Positions 17,599 through 27,599 of a stretch of DNA of 64,000 nt are shown piece after piece. The notes under the pieces are model-generated. The model did not search any database, had not been told where the DNA came from, and was given only the letters and a program-made list of their open reading frames with translations. Made by a program: the position numbers and the translations under genes. The stretch's first letter is position 1. Every line of letters starts with the position of its first letter. The stretch is from an uncultured Clostridia bacterium (GTDB lineage: Bacteria; Bacillota; Clostridia; Oscillospirales; Acutalibacteraceae): the NCBI GenBank assembly GCA_947630835.1, contig CANRIZ010000014.1, positions 1-64,000 on the forward strand. Direction: 5' to 3'.

Positions 17599-19956
17599 AT
17601 GGATATGAAGTTGTTTTCATTGACGCGCAGTAACGAGAGTGTGCCGGTAAAGCTTCAGATTAAGATTATCGGGAGCTTGAGCAGCTTTTCCGACGATGAC
17701 CTTACTTTTGAAGAATATAAATCCCTTAAAGAGATGTTCGGCGCTCTTGCAAAGGCCCTCAAGGAAAACGAATTTATCGTTATCTCCGTTGCGGGGAATA
17801 TTTATAACAGCGTTAAGCTTAAAATTATGAACGCTCTTTCGCTTAAAGCCGAGGAGGACTCCGATATTGCCGAAAAGCTCAAAAGTATGGGTATGGACGA
17901 CGAGCTTGCGGCAAAAAACGCCGCCATGCCTTCGGGCGCTACGGTTTTCCGTTCGGCGGATTGCATTTATTCGGGCTTTGCGGTTAAAAAGGGCAGTCAG
18001 ACCGTTGCAATGATTCCCCTTGACGAAAACAGAACGGACAGCGTCTTAAAAAGAGGGCTTATTCCGTATCTTACAAACGGCGGCAAGCTCAACCGCATTT
18101 ACGAAGAACCCGCCGAGGCCGCCGCGCCGCCCGTAAAAGAGAATAAAAAGGCTGTCGAAATAAACAGGAATATAGTAATTGAAACGCTTAACGTGCTTCG
18201 TGAAAACGACGTTAAAATTGCGGTAAACGGCAATACAAATTCCATCGTTTTAAAGGAATTCGGCGAGGGAATAGAGGGCTTCGACGAGTATTTTTCCTTC
18301 ACCCCGCATATCGAGGACAAGGGCGATTACAGCGTTACCGATTATGCCGCCCAGCTTGCAAAGGCGGCAAAGGAGATGTCGGAGTCGGATCTCGGCGCAT
18401 GCGTTTCGGATATATATACTTCGGATGAATGCGATTATATCTGCATAGCCGTCGCTACGGACAAATCCGCGCTTGTCAGAAAAATTTATAAAGACAACGA
18501 CGAAACCGACGAGATGTTTATGCACATAGCGGCGGAGGAGCTTTTTTCGCTGATAACCGAAAAGGCTGAGGGCAACAATGCCGTCGGCATAGAGATTGCC
18601 GAGGAAGAGGAGTTTGAGGAAAAGAAGCTTGATCCCAAGGCCAAGAAAATAATAATTTCCGTTGTAGCTGTTATACTTGTGCTTGCCATAGTTACGGGCG
18701 TTCTGTTCTTCGTAAAGAAGAAAAAGGACGAACGCGAGCTTGCCGCCGCCGCAACAACCACTACAACCACAACGACCACTACCACCACGCAGGCTCCGGT
18801 AACGGTTGAAACAAAACCGATGTCGCAAATAATGGCGGAAAGCTTTATTGAAAGCGCAAATAATCCGCAGGAAAATCAGGGCGCAAGCAAGAAGGCGGTA
18901 TCGGGTCCCGTTCCGCTTCAAATTACGGTAAACGGGGAACAGCTTGACGCAAAACAGGCTATATCAAGGATAGTTGAAGCCGAAATGGGCAAGGATTATA
19001 ACGCCGAGGCGTTAAAGGCTCAGGCGGTTATCGTATATTCTTATCTCAGATACATTCAGACCGGTTGGAAAATCGAGGGCGTCAAAATGGCGGATAATGC
19101 GAGCGACGAGGTATCCAAGGCGGTTAACGAGGTATTCGGTCAATACATAACGGTTGACGGAAACCTCGCGTTTACTCCGTATTTCCCGATGTCTGCGGGC
19201 AAGTCGGCGTCGAGCGAAACCGTATTTTCCTCGAAAACAAATTATCTTGTAAGCGCGGACTGCTCCTCGGATAAAACCGAAAGCGACTACAAGAGAACGG
19301 TCGAGGTAAAGGCGCAGGATTTAAGGGCGGCAATCAGCGCTTATAATTCGGAAATCAAGCTTGAAGAGGACGATACGAAGCTTATTGCCATAAAGGCGCA
19401 CGACAAATGCGTTGACGAAAACACCGGCTATGTTTCAAAAATCGCCGTAGGCGACAGGGAAATTTCCGGTTACGAGTTTATTTACAACGTGCTTAAAAAC
19501 AAAGACGTCAATTCCCTGTGCTTCGGCTTTGAGTACGATAAGGAAAGCGGAAGCTTCAAATTCACCCTTTACGGCGAGGGTATAGGCGTCGGAATGAGCC
19601 AAAAGGCCGCCAACTTCGACGCGGGCAAGGGCAAAAAATACGACGCTATACTCAAGACGTATTTTAAGGGCATAAAGATAGAAAAGGATACCGCAAACGG
19701 AACGCAGTCCGGCACGACTGCGGCGACAACCAAAAAAGCGACTAAATCATCGGGAACTTCCTCCAAAAAACGCGTGGTAACCACGACTAAAAAACGTGCG
19801 GCGACCACAGCTAAGAGTACAAGCACCCGGGCGGCGCAAACCGCCAAGCCCGCCGGCGCAACGGTAACGCAAAAGGCTACTCAGCCGGCAGCCGAAAATA
19901 CGCAGGCGCCGGCAGAGCCGGTAACGCAGGGCGAAACTCCCGTTCCCGAGGAATAA
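17599..19956 (+). CDS. SpoIID/LytB domain-containing membrane protein
   Basis: 'EAEMGKDYNAEALKAQAVIVYSYLRYIQTGW' and 'LYGEGIGVGMSQKAANF' SpoIID motifs; TM plus poly-Thr linker; Thr/Lys-rich C-terminus. Confidence 0.85.
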   Translation: MDMKLFSLTRSNESVPVKLQIKIIGSLSSFSDDDLTFEEYKSLKEMFGALAKALKENEFIVISVAGNIYNSVKLKIMNALSLKAEEDSDIAEKLKSMGMDDELAAKNAAMPSGATVFRSADCIYSGFAVKKGSQTVAMIPLDENRTDSVLKRGLIPYLTNGGKLNRIYEEPAEAAAPPVKENKKAVEINRNIVIETLNVLRENDVKIAVNGNTNSIVLKEFGEGIEGFDEYFSFTPHIEDKGDYSVTDYAAQLAKAAKEMSESDLGACVSDIYTSDECDYICIAVATDKSALVRKIYKDNDETDEMFMHIAAEELFSLITEKAEGNNAVGIEIAEEEEFEEKKLDPKAKKIIISVVAVILVLAIVTGVLFFVKKKKDERELAAAATTTTTTTTTTTTQAPVTVETKPMSQIMAESFIESANNPQENQGASKKAVSGPVPLQITVNGEQLDAKQAISRIVEAEMGKDYNAEALKAQAVIVYSYLRYIQTGWKIEGVKMADNASDEVSKAVNEVFGQYITVDGNLAFTPYFPMSAGKSASSETVFSSKTNYLVSADCSSDKTESDYKRTVEVKAQDLRAAISAYNSEIKLEEDDTKLIAIKAHDKCVDENTGYVSKIAVGDREISGYEFIYNVLKNKDVNSLCFGFEYDKESGSFKFTLYGEGIGVGMSQKAANFDAGKGKKYDAILKTYFKGIKIEKDTANGTQSGTTAATTKKATKSSGTSSKKRVVTTTKKRAATTAKSTSTRAAQTAKPAGATVTQKATQPAAENTQAPAEPVTQGETPVPEE

Positions 19957-19985
19957 GACAAAGACATAAAAAGGGGTAATTTCTT

Positions 19986-21005
19986 ATGACAATTCTTGTA
20001 ACCGGAGGCGCAGGCTTCATAGGTTCTCACACTTGCGTGGAGCTGCTTAACGCAGGCTATGACGTAGTGACGGTTGACAATTACTACAATTCAAACCCGA
20101 AGGCCCTCGACAGGGTAAAGGAGCTTACTGGCAAGGATTTTAAAGCATATGAATGTGATATACGGGATACCGAGGGTATGGATAAAATATTCAAAGAGAA
20201 TAAAATCGACGCCGTAATTCATTTTGCGGGACTTAAAGCCGTACCCGAATCCGTCAAAAAACCCATAGAGTATTACGACAACAACGTAGGCGGAACATTA
20301 AAGCTTTGCGACGTTATGAGAAATAACGGCTGTAAAAACATAGTTTTCAGCTCATCCGCAACCGTTTACGGTATGAATAACATATCGCCGCTTAAAGAAA
20401 GTATGAAAACCGGCGGAACTACCAATCCCTACGGAACAACAAAGTATATGATTGAGATTATACTTGAGGATATTTGTAAATCCGACCCGGAATGGAACGC
20501 CACGCTGTTAAGGTATTTCAATCCCATAGGCGCTCATAAGAGCGGCAGAATAGGCGAAAATCCCAACGGCATACCGAATAATCTTATGCCCTATATTACT
20601 CAGGTTGCAATAGGAAAAATTCCGTATTTGAACGTTTGCGGAAACGATTACGATACTCCCGACGGCACGGGCGTAAGGGATTATATCCATGTCGTTGACC
20701 TTGCCGACGGTCACGTTAAAGCGGTTAGGAACATACTTGAGGGCAAAAAAGGCGTTCAGGTGTTTAATCTGGGTACGGGCAAGGGCTACAGCGTGCTTGA
20801 CATCGTTAAGGCTTTCAGCAAGGCGTACGGTAAGGATTTGCCTTACAAAATCGCTCCCCGCCGTCCCGGCGATATAGACGTTTGCTATTCCGACCCTTCA
20901 AAGGCAAAAGAGGTTCTCGGCTGGGAAGCAAAAAGGGGCATAGAAGAAATGTGCGAGGATTCCTGGCGCTGGCAGTCGCAAAACCCGAACGGATACGACG
21001 ATTGA
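19986..21005 (+). CDS. galE: UDP-glucose 4-epimerase
   Basis: [28 protein letters not shown]...'[11 protein letters not shown]', '[28 protein letters not shown]'. Confidence 0.96.
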   Translation: MTILVTGGAGFIGSHTCVELLNAGYDVVTVDNYYNSNPKALDRVKELTGKDFKAYECDIRDTEGMDKIFKENKIDAVIHFAGLKAVPESVKKPIEYYDNNVGGTLKLCDVMRNNGCKNIVFSSSATVYGMNNISPLKESMKTGGTTNPYGTTKYMIEIILEDICKSDPEWNATLLRYFNPIGAHKSGRIGENPNGIPNNLMPYITQVAIGKIPYLNVCGNDYDTPDGTGVRDYIHVVDLADGHVKAVRNILEGKKGVQVFNLGTGKGYSVLDIVKAFSKAYGKDLPYKIAPRRPGDIDVCYSDPSKAKEVLGWEAKRGIEEMCEDSWRWQSQNPNGYDD

Positions 21006-21086
21006 CAAGGCTTTATTAAAATGCGGTAAAAAGGCGAAATTTTGCGCCGCAATGTTTTTTGAAAAATACAGTTAAGGTGATTTAGT

Positions 21087-22274
21087 ATGAATTATAAGTT
21101 CTCGGACAGAATATCGTCGCTTCAGCCCTCGGCGATAAGGGAGATATTAAAAGCTACCTCCGACCCGTCGGTAATTCCTTTTGCGGCGGGCAACCCGGAC
21201 GTTGCGGCGTTCCCTATAGAAGACGTAAAAAAAATATCGAAAAGAATTTTTGACGAGATGCCCGTTACCGCTTTGCAGTACGGCATTACGGAGGGTTATG
21301 CGCCGTTGAGGGAAACGGTTAAAAATTATGTCAAAAAATCCAAAAACATAGGCAGGGATTTTGACAGCGTTATAATAACCTCGGGCGCAACGCAGATAAT
21401 GGACCTTACCACCAAGGTTTTCTGCAATTTCGGCGATACCGTTATATGCGAAACTCCCTCTTTTATCGGTTCGCTCAACTGCTTCCGTTCATACGGCTGC
21501 AAGCTTAAAGGCGTGCCGGTAGAAGCGGACGGTATGAACACCGATATACTTGAGGAAAAGCTTAAAACAAGCGAGAACGTAAGGTTTATTTACACTATAC
21601 CCAATTTCCAAAATCCCTCGGGCGCAACCATGAGCTATGAAAAGAGAAAAAAGCTTTACGAGCTTGCGAAAAAATACAACGTTATGATTTTGGAGGATAA
21701 TCCTTACGGCGATTTAAGAGTTGCCGGCAGCGATATACCGACGATTAAAAGCATGGACGAGGACGGAATAGTTATATACGCAGGTTCGTTTTCCAAGGTT
21801 TTGGCGCCGGGCATCCGTATAGGCTATATCGTAGCCCCGTCCGAGGTCGTTGCCAAAATGACCGTAGGCAAGCAGGCGGCGGATACACATTCAACAATGT
21901 TTTCCCAGATACTTGTAGACGAGTGGATGAAAACCACCGACTTTGAAGCGCATATTGAAAAAATCAGAGAAATATACAGAAGGAAGCTCAATCTTATGTG
22001 CAGCTTGATTGACGAAAAGCTCGGGGATTTCGTAAAGTACGTTCGTCCCGAGGGCGGTCTTTTCGTATGGTGCGAATTGCCCGAAAAAGTCGATATGCTT
22101 GAGTTTGTAAAAAGATGCGTCGACAACAAGCTTGCGGTTGTTCCGGGTACGGCGTTCACCGTCGAGGAGGGCGAAAAGACAAATTGCTTCAGAATGAATT
22201 TCTCAACGCCCACAGACGAAAAAATCAAAGAGGGTATGGATATACTCGAAAAGGTAAAGCGGAGCTATGTATGA
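21087..22274 (+). CDS. PLP-dependent class I/II aminotransferase
   Basis: 'IPFAAGNPDVAAFPIEDV', 'ILEDNPYGDLR', 'YAGSFSKVLAPGIRIGYIVAP'. Confidence 0.92.
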   Translation: MNYKFSDRISSLQPSAIREILKATSDPSVIPFAAGNPDVAAFPIEDVKKISKRIFDEMPVTALQYGITEGYAPLRETVKNYVKKSKNIGRDFDSVIITSGATQIMDLTTKVFCNFGDTVICETPSFIGSLNCFRSYGCKLKGVPVEADGMNTDILEEKLKTSENVRFIYTIPNFQNPSGATMSYEKRKKLYELAKKYNVMILEDNPYGDLRVAGSDIPTIKSMDEDGIVIYAGSFSKVLAPGIRIGYIVAPSEVVAKMTVGKQAADTHSTMFSQILVDEWMKTTDFEAHIEKIREIYRRKLNLMCSLIDEKLGDFVKYVRPEGGLFVWCELPEKVDMLEFVKRCVDNKLAVVPGTAFTVEEGEKTNCFRMNFSTPTDEKIKEGMDILEKVKRSYV

Positions 22275-23130
22275 GCTTTCCGACGCGGGCACAATTAAAA
22301 TGCTGCTCGAAAAGCACGGCTTTTCCTTTTCAAAATCGCTCGGGCAGAATTTCCTTATAAACCCCGCCGTCTGCCCCGCTATGGCGGAGGAAGCCGTTTT
22401 AAGCGATGAGGACGGCATAATCGAAATAGGCGCGGGAATAGGGGTTCTTACCTCCGAGCTTTGCAAAAGGGCAAAAAAGGTCGTTTCCGTGGAGCTTGAC
22501 AAAAGGCTTTTGCCCGTTTTAAGCGAAACGCTTTCGGAGTTTGATAATATCGAGATAGTAAACGGTGATATTTTAAAGGTCGATTTGCATAAGCTTACAG
22601 AGGAAAAGCTCGGCGGCTGTAAAAATATTTCCGTGTGCGCCAATCTGCCGTATTATATAACCTCGCCCGTCATTATGCGCCTGCTTGAGGAAAAACTCCC
22701 CATAAAGCAGATAATCGTAATGGTGCAGAGGGAGGCGGCGGACAGACTGGCGGCAGAGGTCGGCACAAGAAATTCCGGCGCAATAACGGTTGCGGTTAAT
22801 TACTATGCGAGGGTGCAGAAGCTTTTTAACGTTTCAAAGGGCTCGTTTATGCCGAGTCCAAAGGTCGATTCCGCGGTGATAAAGCTTGATTTATACGAAA
22901 AGCCGCCCGTCGAGGTCCGCGACGAAAAGCTTTTCTTCGATTTGGTAAGGGCGATATTTATGCAGAGGAGAAAAACCGCGCTCAATTCCGTTTCGGCGGG
23001 TATGGCGCTGCCGAAGCAAACGGTTTTGCGGGCGCTTGGGGACTGCGGCTTCGACCCTTCCGTAAGGGCGGAAAAGCTTAATCTCGGCGAGCTTTGCGCG
23101 CTTGCCGACAGAATTAAAGAGGTAATGTAA
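22267..23130 (+). CDS. rsmA: 16S rRNA (adenine1518/1519-N6) dimethyltransferase
   Basis: 'KHGFSFSKSLGQNFLINPAVC...IIEIGAGIGVLTSELCKRAKKVVSVELDKRL...CANLPYYITSPVIMRLLEE'. Confidence 0.95.
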   Translation: MYELSDAGTIKMLLEKHGFSFSKSLGQNFLINPAVCPAMAEEAVLSDEDGIIEIGAGIGVLTSELCKRAKKVVSVELDKRLLPVLSETLSEFDNIEIVNGDILKVDLHKLTEEKLGGCKNISVCANLPYYITSPVIMRLLEEKLPIKQIIVMVQREAADRLAAEVGTRNSGAITVAVNYYARVQKLFNVSKGSFMPSPKVDSAVIKLDLYEKPPVEVRDEKLFFDLVRAIFMQRRKTALNSVSAGMALPKQTVLRALGDCGFDPSVRAEKLNLGELCALADRIKEVM

Positions 23131-23131
23131 A

Positions 23132-23395
23132 ATGTATTCTTACAAAACGCAGGGAACCTGCTCAAAGCAAATTGACATAGAGCTTGACGGCGATATTATT
23201 AAGAGCGTGAAGTTTTACGGCGGCTGTAACGGAAACTTGCAGGGAATTTCGAGAATAGTCGTCGGCAAAACCGTGGACGAGGTTGAAAAGGCGTTCGCCG
23301 GGGTAAAATGCGGCTTTAAGCAGACCTCCTGCCCCGACCAGCTTGCAAGAGCTTTGCGCGAGGCGCTGAAAAACGCCGAAACAGAAGCTCATTGA
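23132..23395 (+). CDS. TSCPD domain protein (TIGR03905-like)
   Basis: 'MYSYKTQGTCSKQIDIELDGDIIKSVKFYGGCNGNLQGISRIVVG...CGFKQTSCPDQLARAL'. Confidence 0.85.
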   Translation: MYSYKTQGTCSKQIDIELDGDIIKSVKFYGGCNGNLQGISRIVVGKTVDEVEKAFAGVKCGFKQTSCPDQLARALREALKNAETEAH

Positions 23396-23410
23396 TATGG
23401 TTTCGGATAA

Positions 23411-23449
23411 AAACAGCAGGCTCAAAAGGAAAGAGCCTGCTGTTTTTTT
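23411..23449. terminator. bidirectional intrinsic terminator
   Basis: AACAGCAGGCTC-aaaaggaaa-GAGCCTGCTGTTTTTTT between convergent genes. Confidence 0.75.
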
Positions 23450-23482
23450 ATGGAGACGTGAGGTCGTCGCAGAGGTGAGAAA

Positions 23483-23956
23483 TTATCTGTTTTCCGGGTT
23501 GCCGCCTTTGTCCGCCTTTTTCATAGCCCACAGCTTGTTAAGCAAAAAATTACACGGCACGGTGACAAAAAGCGTGAGAAGCGGCGCAAGGTATTCGGAC
23601 ACTCCGAGCTTGTCCGCAAGAATATAAAGCAGTAAGGAGTTAAGTCCGAGTCCTGTAAACGCATAGGTACAATAGGACTTTATAAGCCCTCGGAAAATAT
23701 TGATTTTTGTGCGAAAAACAAAAAAGTGATTTAAAAAGAAAGCGCATGCCGTTGAGATTATGAACGCCATAGCGTTGGCAAGCAGTAATTTAAGCCCGAG
23801 GCGAAGGCACAGCACGGTTACCGCGTAGGAAACAAAGGTATTGATAAATCCGGCAAAGCAAAAGCGTATGATTTCCCGGGCAAGCTGTTTTATTCCGCCG
23901 TAGTTGCGAATAATTGCGCAAATTTGTATTTTTAAACGGGATAAATATTTTTTCAC
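23483..23956 (-). CDS. GtrA family membrane protein
   Basis: 'REIIRFCFAGFINTFVSYAVTVLCLRLGLKLLLANAMAFIISTACAFFLNHFFVFRTK'. Confidence 0.88.
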   Translation of the reverse strand: MKKYLSRLKIQICAIIRNYGGIKQLAREIIRFCFAGFINTFVSYAVTVLCLRLGLKLLLANAMAFIISTACAFFLNHFFVFRTKINIFRGLIKSYCTYAFTGLGLNSLLLYILADKLGVSEYLAPLLTLFVTVPCNFLLNKLWAMKKADKGGNPENR

Positions 23957-24915
23957 TGCTCTTTATCACCCTTATTTTCTTTTTGCTTGTCCTCCTTTGA
24001 CAGCAAATACCTGGGCTTTTTCTTTACCTCGTCAAAAATACGCCAAAGGTATTCTCCGAGTACGCCGAGGGAAAGCAGAATTAACCCCGAGAAGAAAGCG
24101 ATAAGAACGGCAAGGGTAGTCCAACCGGGGACGGTACGCGGCATAACGATACCCATAATAAGCAGGTAAAGACTGTATAAAAATGCCAATGCCGCGCTTA
24201 TGCAGCCGACGCAGGTCATAATTCTCAACGGAAGATAGGTATATGTAGTAAAAATATCAATAAACAGCTTTAATTTTTTTGAAAGAGTCCAGCCCGATTT
24301 ACCGACTTCACGTTTCCTTCTGGTGTAGCTGATAAACGAGGTCGGAACGCTCAGCCAAAGCAGAGAAATCTGAGGCTGGCAGTTTTTTTCGCTTACGGCG
24401 AGCAAATCGTCGCGAACACTTTTGTCCATAAGATAAAAATCAAAGCCGCCGCTCGGGTATTCGGGGTCTATAAATCTCTTGATAAGCTTGTGCGTTATGC
24501 GGGAAAAGAGTACCGATATACCGCGCTCGTCACGGGACTCTCGAACGGCGCATACCAATTGGCTGCCTTCCTCGTATTTTTTTAACATATCCGCAAACAA
24601 TTCCAAAGGATCTTGTAAATCGGCGCTTATAACGCCTATAACATCACCCTTGGCTATCGAAAGACCGTGATAAATTGCCGCCGTCTGACCGAAATTCTTT
24701 CTAAAAGAAGCTATATTTATAATTTCGGGATATTTCTGCTTGTACTCCTGCATTATTCTCCAGGAATCATCGGGCGAACCGTCGTTTACCATAACGATTT
24801 CCACTTGATAATCGGAAAAAAGAACGGGTATGGCGTCTATTACGGCGGGGATTGTCACAGGCAGATTTTGCTCGTTTTTATAAATCGGAATAACAATTGA
24901 AAAAATCTTGCTCAT
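23953..24915 (-). CDS. GtrB-like family 2 glycosyltransferase
   Basis: 'FSIVIPIYKNEQNLPVTIPAV...VMVNDGSPDDSW...SADLQDP' and two C-terminal TM segments. Confidence 0.92.
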   Translation of the reverse strand: MSKIFSIVIPIYKNEQNLPVTIPAVIDAIPVLFSDYQVEIVMVNDGSPDDSWRIMQEYKQKYPEIINIASFRKNFGQTAAIYHGLSIAKGDVIGVISADLQDPLELFADMLKKYEEGSQLVCAVRESRDERGISVLFSRITHKLIKRFIDPEYPSGGFDFYLMDKSVRDDLLAVSEKNCQPQISLLWLSVPTSFISYTRRKREVGKSGWTLSKKLKLFIDIFTTYTYLPLRIMTCVGCISAALAFLYSLYLLIMGIVMPRTVPGWTTLAVLIAFFSGLILLSLGVLGEYLWRIFDEVKKKPRYLLSKEDKQKENKGDKEQ

Positions 24916-27045
24916 TTAATTTGCCCCCTCTCCGTTTCGCACATAAGTGCGTATCAAATGCTCTTTATCATCGTTTGTAAGCGTGTAATGCTCGCTGATT
25001 TGTACGTCAAACGACGGACATTTTTCCCCCTGCAAATAACAAAGGTATATTAATTTGTATTTTGAAAAGAATTTTTCCGCTTCCGCCTTGTCGGTGGGAA
25101 TATCGGTTTTTGAAATGCAGTTTATTTCACTGCGCTTGCCCTGCATGGTTAAATAGTATTCGTTCCAGCCGTCTTTTACATAATCCTGACAAAGGATTAC
25201 CGCTGCGGTGCTTTCGCCGTAAATATCGGGCTTCGCATATATCGCGTCGGCGGTCGCTTTGAAATCCTGATTTTTTGAAGCGTTATATTCCGCCGAAATA
25301 ACGGGAATGTGATTTATAACGAGTATAAGAACCAGCACAGTGAACATTGCCTTTTTAAGCAACGGTAACGCTTTGGGGCAAAACATACGAAATGCCGCGC
25401 CGAAAAGCTTGCCCGCGTATGTAATTGCATACGCGCAAAGGCAAATTATACACGGCAGGATGTTAAGAAAATATCTGTTTGTCCACAGCGTAGCCTCGGG
25501 CCTTATAAAAGTTCCGTAAACGTATAGGCAGGCTATCATAATACACGGAATAAATATAACCGGTACGGCTTTATTGTACTTATTTTGCGTCTGCCAATTA
25601 CCCATGGCCGCCGCAACCATTCCTATTGCCAGCAAAAACAGCATTTCACGGCTGCCGGATAAATATAACAACAGCGAATATATTGCGTTAAGGCTCGGCT
25701 TTGTCATCCACGACGCCGCAAAACCGATTTGACCGAGGCTCAAAAAGCGTATAAGCCAGGGTATATAAGAAATAAAGGTGACGATATACGGCTTTATATA
25801 TGTAAGCGGAGATTTTTTCTCAAAAACAGAGCTCGCCGCGTCCAATAAGAAAAACGCTCCGCACAAAAAGACTCCGAAATAATGAGTATACGAAAGCAGT
25901 ATCATTGAAACGGTAAAGCCCGCCGAGCTTTCTGCGTTTTCTTGCTTTTTTATATACATATATAATCCTATTGCCGAAAGCAGCGCCAAAAGCGAATTCG
26001 AGCGAAACTCATCAACGCCGCTGTGCAAAAGCGCGGGCGAAACCGCCGCAAGCAGGCAGGAAACGCATCCCATATTTTTACCGCCGAGCTCATACCCGAG
26101 CAGTCCCGTTACAAACACAAAGCCTGCGCCGAATAAGGTCGGGAGCAACAGCAGATATTCCTCGCCGTAAGGCATAATATTGTACCAAATATTAGCTATA
26201 AGCCTGAAAAGAGGCGGCGTTGTTTCGGTAACCATTAAAGTCTGCAACAGACTTTTTCCGGTTCCGCTGAATCCTATTTGGAACATTTCATCGAGCCAAA
26301 ATTCCTGACGGGGAAGGTATATTACGTTCCAAAGGAAGAATGCCGCCGCAATAACGGCATATATGCACTTTTGCCGCCCTTTGCTGTCGGAATTGAGAAA
26401 AATTTTTAAGTATATAACGGCAACGTAAAGCGCCGAAGCGGCTGTAACGGCGGTGATAAGAAGTTGAAAGCAAAAATTTATTAAGGTTTTTATAAGACTG
26501 CTGTTTTCCAATTCGGTAAAGGAAACGTTGCGGGTATCGCTTACGGACGTTTTACCGCAGCAGAGTACGGAAATTTTGCCGCCGCTTTTTGACTTGGCAA
26601 ACATCAACGCCCTGTTGCGCCCCGAAGGCACCGAAAGGCTTATGGTATCTGTCAACCCGGACGGATGCGAATCGTCGGACTGCGGGGTGTAGGTGTATTT
26701 GTTTTCGTTTGTATAGCTCCATTTTCCCGAAACTGTTTTCGGAATACCGGTTTTATAATTTCCCCATTTAAAGCCGCTTACGGAAACTTCGTACTTATCG
26801 GGATCGATAACTTCGTTTTTAACCGCGGTAACGGTTACGATATCGTGGCAAATTGCCAATTTCGGTATAAACAAGTCCGAAAACAACAACACAACGGCAA
26901 TAAACAGAGCCAAGAACGGTACTGCCGACCGTCTGCTTTTAAATTGTGAGAATTTGACAAAAGTAAAAAGCAAAACCGCGCATATAAGAAGCTGCAAAAA
27001 TAAAAATATAATAAAAAACATTTTTAACCTCAAAAGCTTTGGCAC
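24916..27045 (-). CDS. GT39/PMT-like polytopic glycosyltransferase
   Basis: Many TM segments; 'PRQEFWLDEMFQIGFSGTGKSLLQTLMVTETTPPLFRLIANIWYNI'; overlaps gtrB-like gene. Start may be 27021. Confidence 0.75.
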   Translation of the reverse strand: MPKLLRLKMFFIIFLFLQLLICAVLLFTFVKFSQFKSRRSAVPFLALFIAVVLLFSDLFIPKLAICHDIVTVTAVKNEVIDPDKYEVSVSGFKWGNYKTGIPKTVSGKWSYTNENKYTYTPQSDDSHPSGLTDTISLSVPSGRNRALMFAKSKSGGKISVLCCGKTSVSDTRNVSFTELENSSLIKTLINFCFQLLITAVTAASALYVAVIYLKIFLNSDSKGRQKCIYAVIAAAFFLWNVIYLPRQEFWLDEMFQIGFSGTGKSLLQTLMVTETTPPLFRLIANIWYNIMPYGEEYLLLLPTLFGAGFVFVTGLLGYELGGKNMGCVSCLLAAVSPALLHSGVDEFRSNSLLALLSAIGLYMYIKKQENAESSAGFTVSMILLSYTHYFGVFLCGAFFLLDAASSVFEKKSPLTYIKPYIVTFISYIPWLIRFLSLGQIGFAASWMTKPSLNAIYSLLLYLSGSREMLFLLAIGMVAAAMGNWQTQNKYNKAVPVIFIPCIMIACLYVYGTFIRPEATLWTNRYFLNILPCIICLCAYAITYAGKLFGAAFRMFCPKALPLLKKAMFTVLVLILVINHIPVISAEYNASKNQDFKATADAIYAKPDIYGESTAAVILCQDYVKDGWNEYYLTMQGKRSEINCISKTDIPTDKAEAEKFFSKYKLIYLCYLQGEKCPSFDVQISEHYTLTNDDKEHLIRTYVRNGEGAN

Positions 27046-27098
27046 ATAATTTCGAAAGCATAACAGCCTAAGAATATACCGATTTGGGATATTTTAAT

Positions 27099-27115
27099 AA
27101 TACCATTTTGGTATT
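27099..27115. promoter_or_regulatory. perfect dyad upstream of HTH gene (putative operator)
   Basis: AATACCA-TTT-TGGTATT. Confidence 0.45.
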
Positions 27116-27135
27116 TTTATGTCAAGGGTGATTTT

Positions 27136-27339
27136 ATGAGGTTAAAGCAGCTGCGAAAAGAACACGGAATCTCTCAACTTAAACTCGCTATGGATTTATC
27201 AACAAACCAAAATACCATCAGCAGATATGAAACCGGAGAAAGAGAAGCGGATTATAAAACCCTGATAAAAATTGCGGACTACTTTGACGTTTCTATAGAT
27301 TATTTGCTTGAAAGGACGGACAATCCCAAAAGGTATTGA
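27136..27339 (+). CDS. XRE-family HTH regulator (67 aa)
   Basis: 'MRLKQLRKEHGISQLKLAMDLSTNQNTISRYETGEREADYKTLIKIADYFDVSIDYLLERT'. Confidence 0.92.
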   Translation: MRLKQLRKEHGISQLKLAMDLSTNQNTISRYETGEREADYKTLIKIADYFDVSIDYLLERTDNPKRY

Positions 27340-27432
27340 CAGGCGAAAACCAATATTTTGTAAACTCAAATAAAATATTGACAAATTTTAATTTGGGGAA
27401 TATAATCTATAAAAGCTTTACGAAAAATAAAT

Positions 27433-27526
27433 AACCGGGGGTGCTGGCGCTAAGCCGGCTGAGATTACGGATATTGCTTCGTTGACCCTTTAACCTGATA
27501 CGGATAATGCCGTCGTAGGAAGTATA
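27433..27526 (+). ncRNA. TPP riboswitch (THI element)
   Basis: Conserved 'GGGGGTGCTGGCG..GCCGGCTGAGATTACGG...GACCCTTTAACCTGATACGGATAATGCCGTCGTAGGAAGT'; upstream of ThiT. Confidence 0.93.
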
Positions 27527-27551
27527 AAGAAAAAGTTTTCTTGGCCTTACG

Positions 27552-27590
27552 GTATTTAGGTATCGTGAGGCTTCAATTTTTTTCAAGAAA
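27552..27590 (+). terminator. likely expression-platform terminator of the TPP riboswitch
   Basis: GCCTTACG-gtatttaggtat-CGTGAGGC followed by TTCAATTTTTTT. Confidence 0.6.
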
Positions 27591-27599
27591 GGTGATTTT

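Noticed and set aside
18748-18790. ACAACCACTACAACC repeats as a possible microsatellite or CRISPR-like array
   Set aside because: In-frame poly-threonine linker within the SpoIID-like protein; no repeat-spacer structure. No CRISPR array was seen in the window.
18250-18921. Long antisense ORF (223 aa) within the SpoIID-like gene
   Set aside because: Antisense to a well-supported CDS; composition reflects codon bias of the opposite strand. The same reasoning was applied to most other antisense ORFs in the track (e.g. 27672-28334, 55503-56393).
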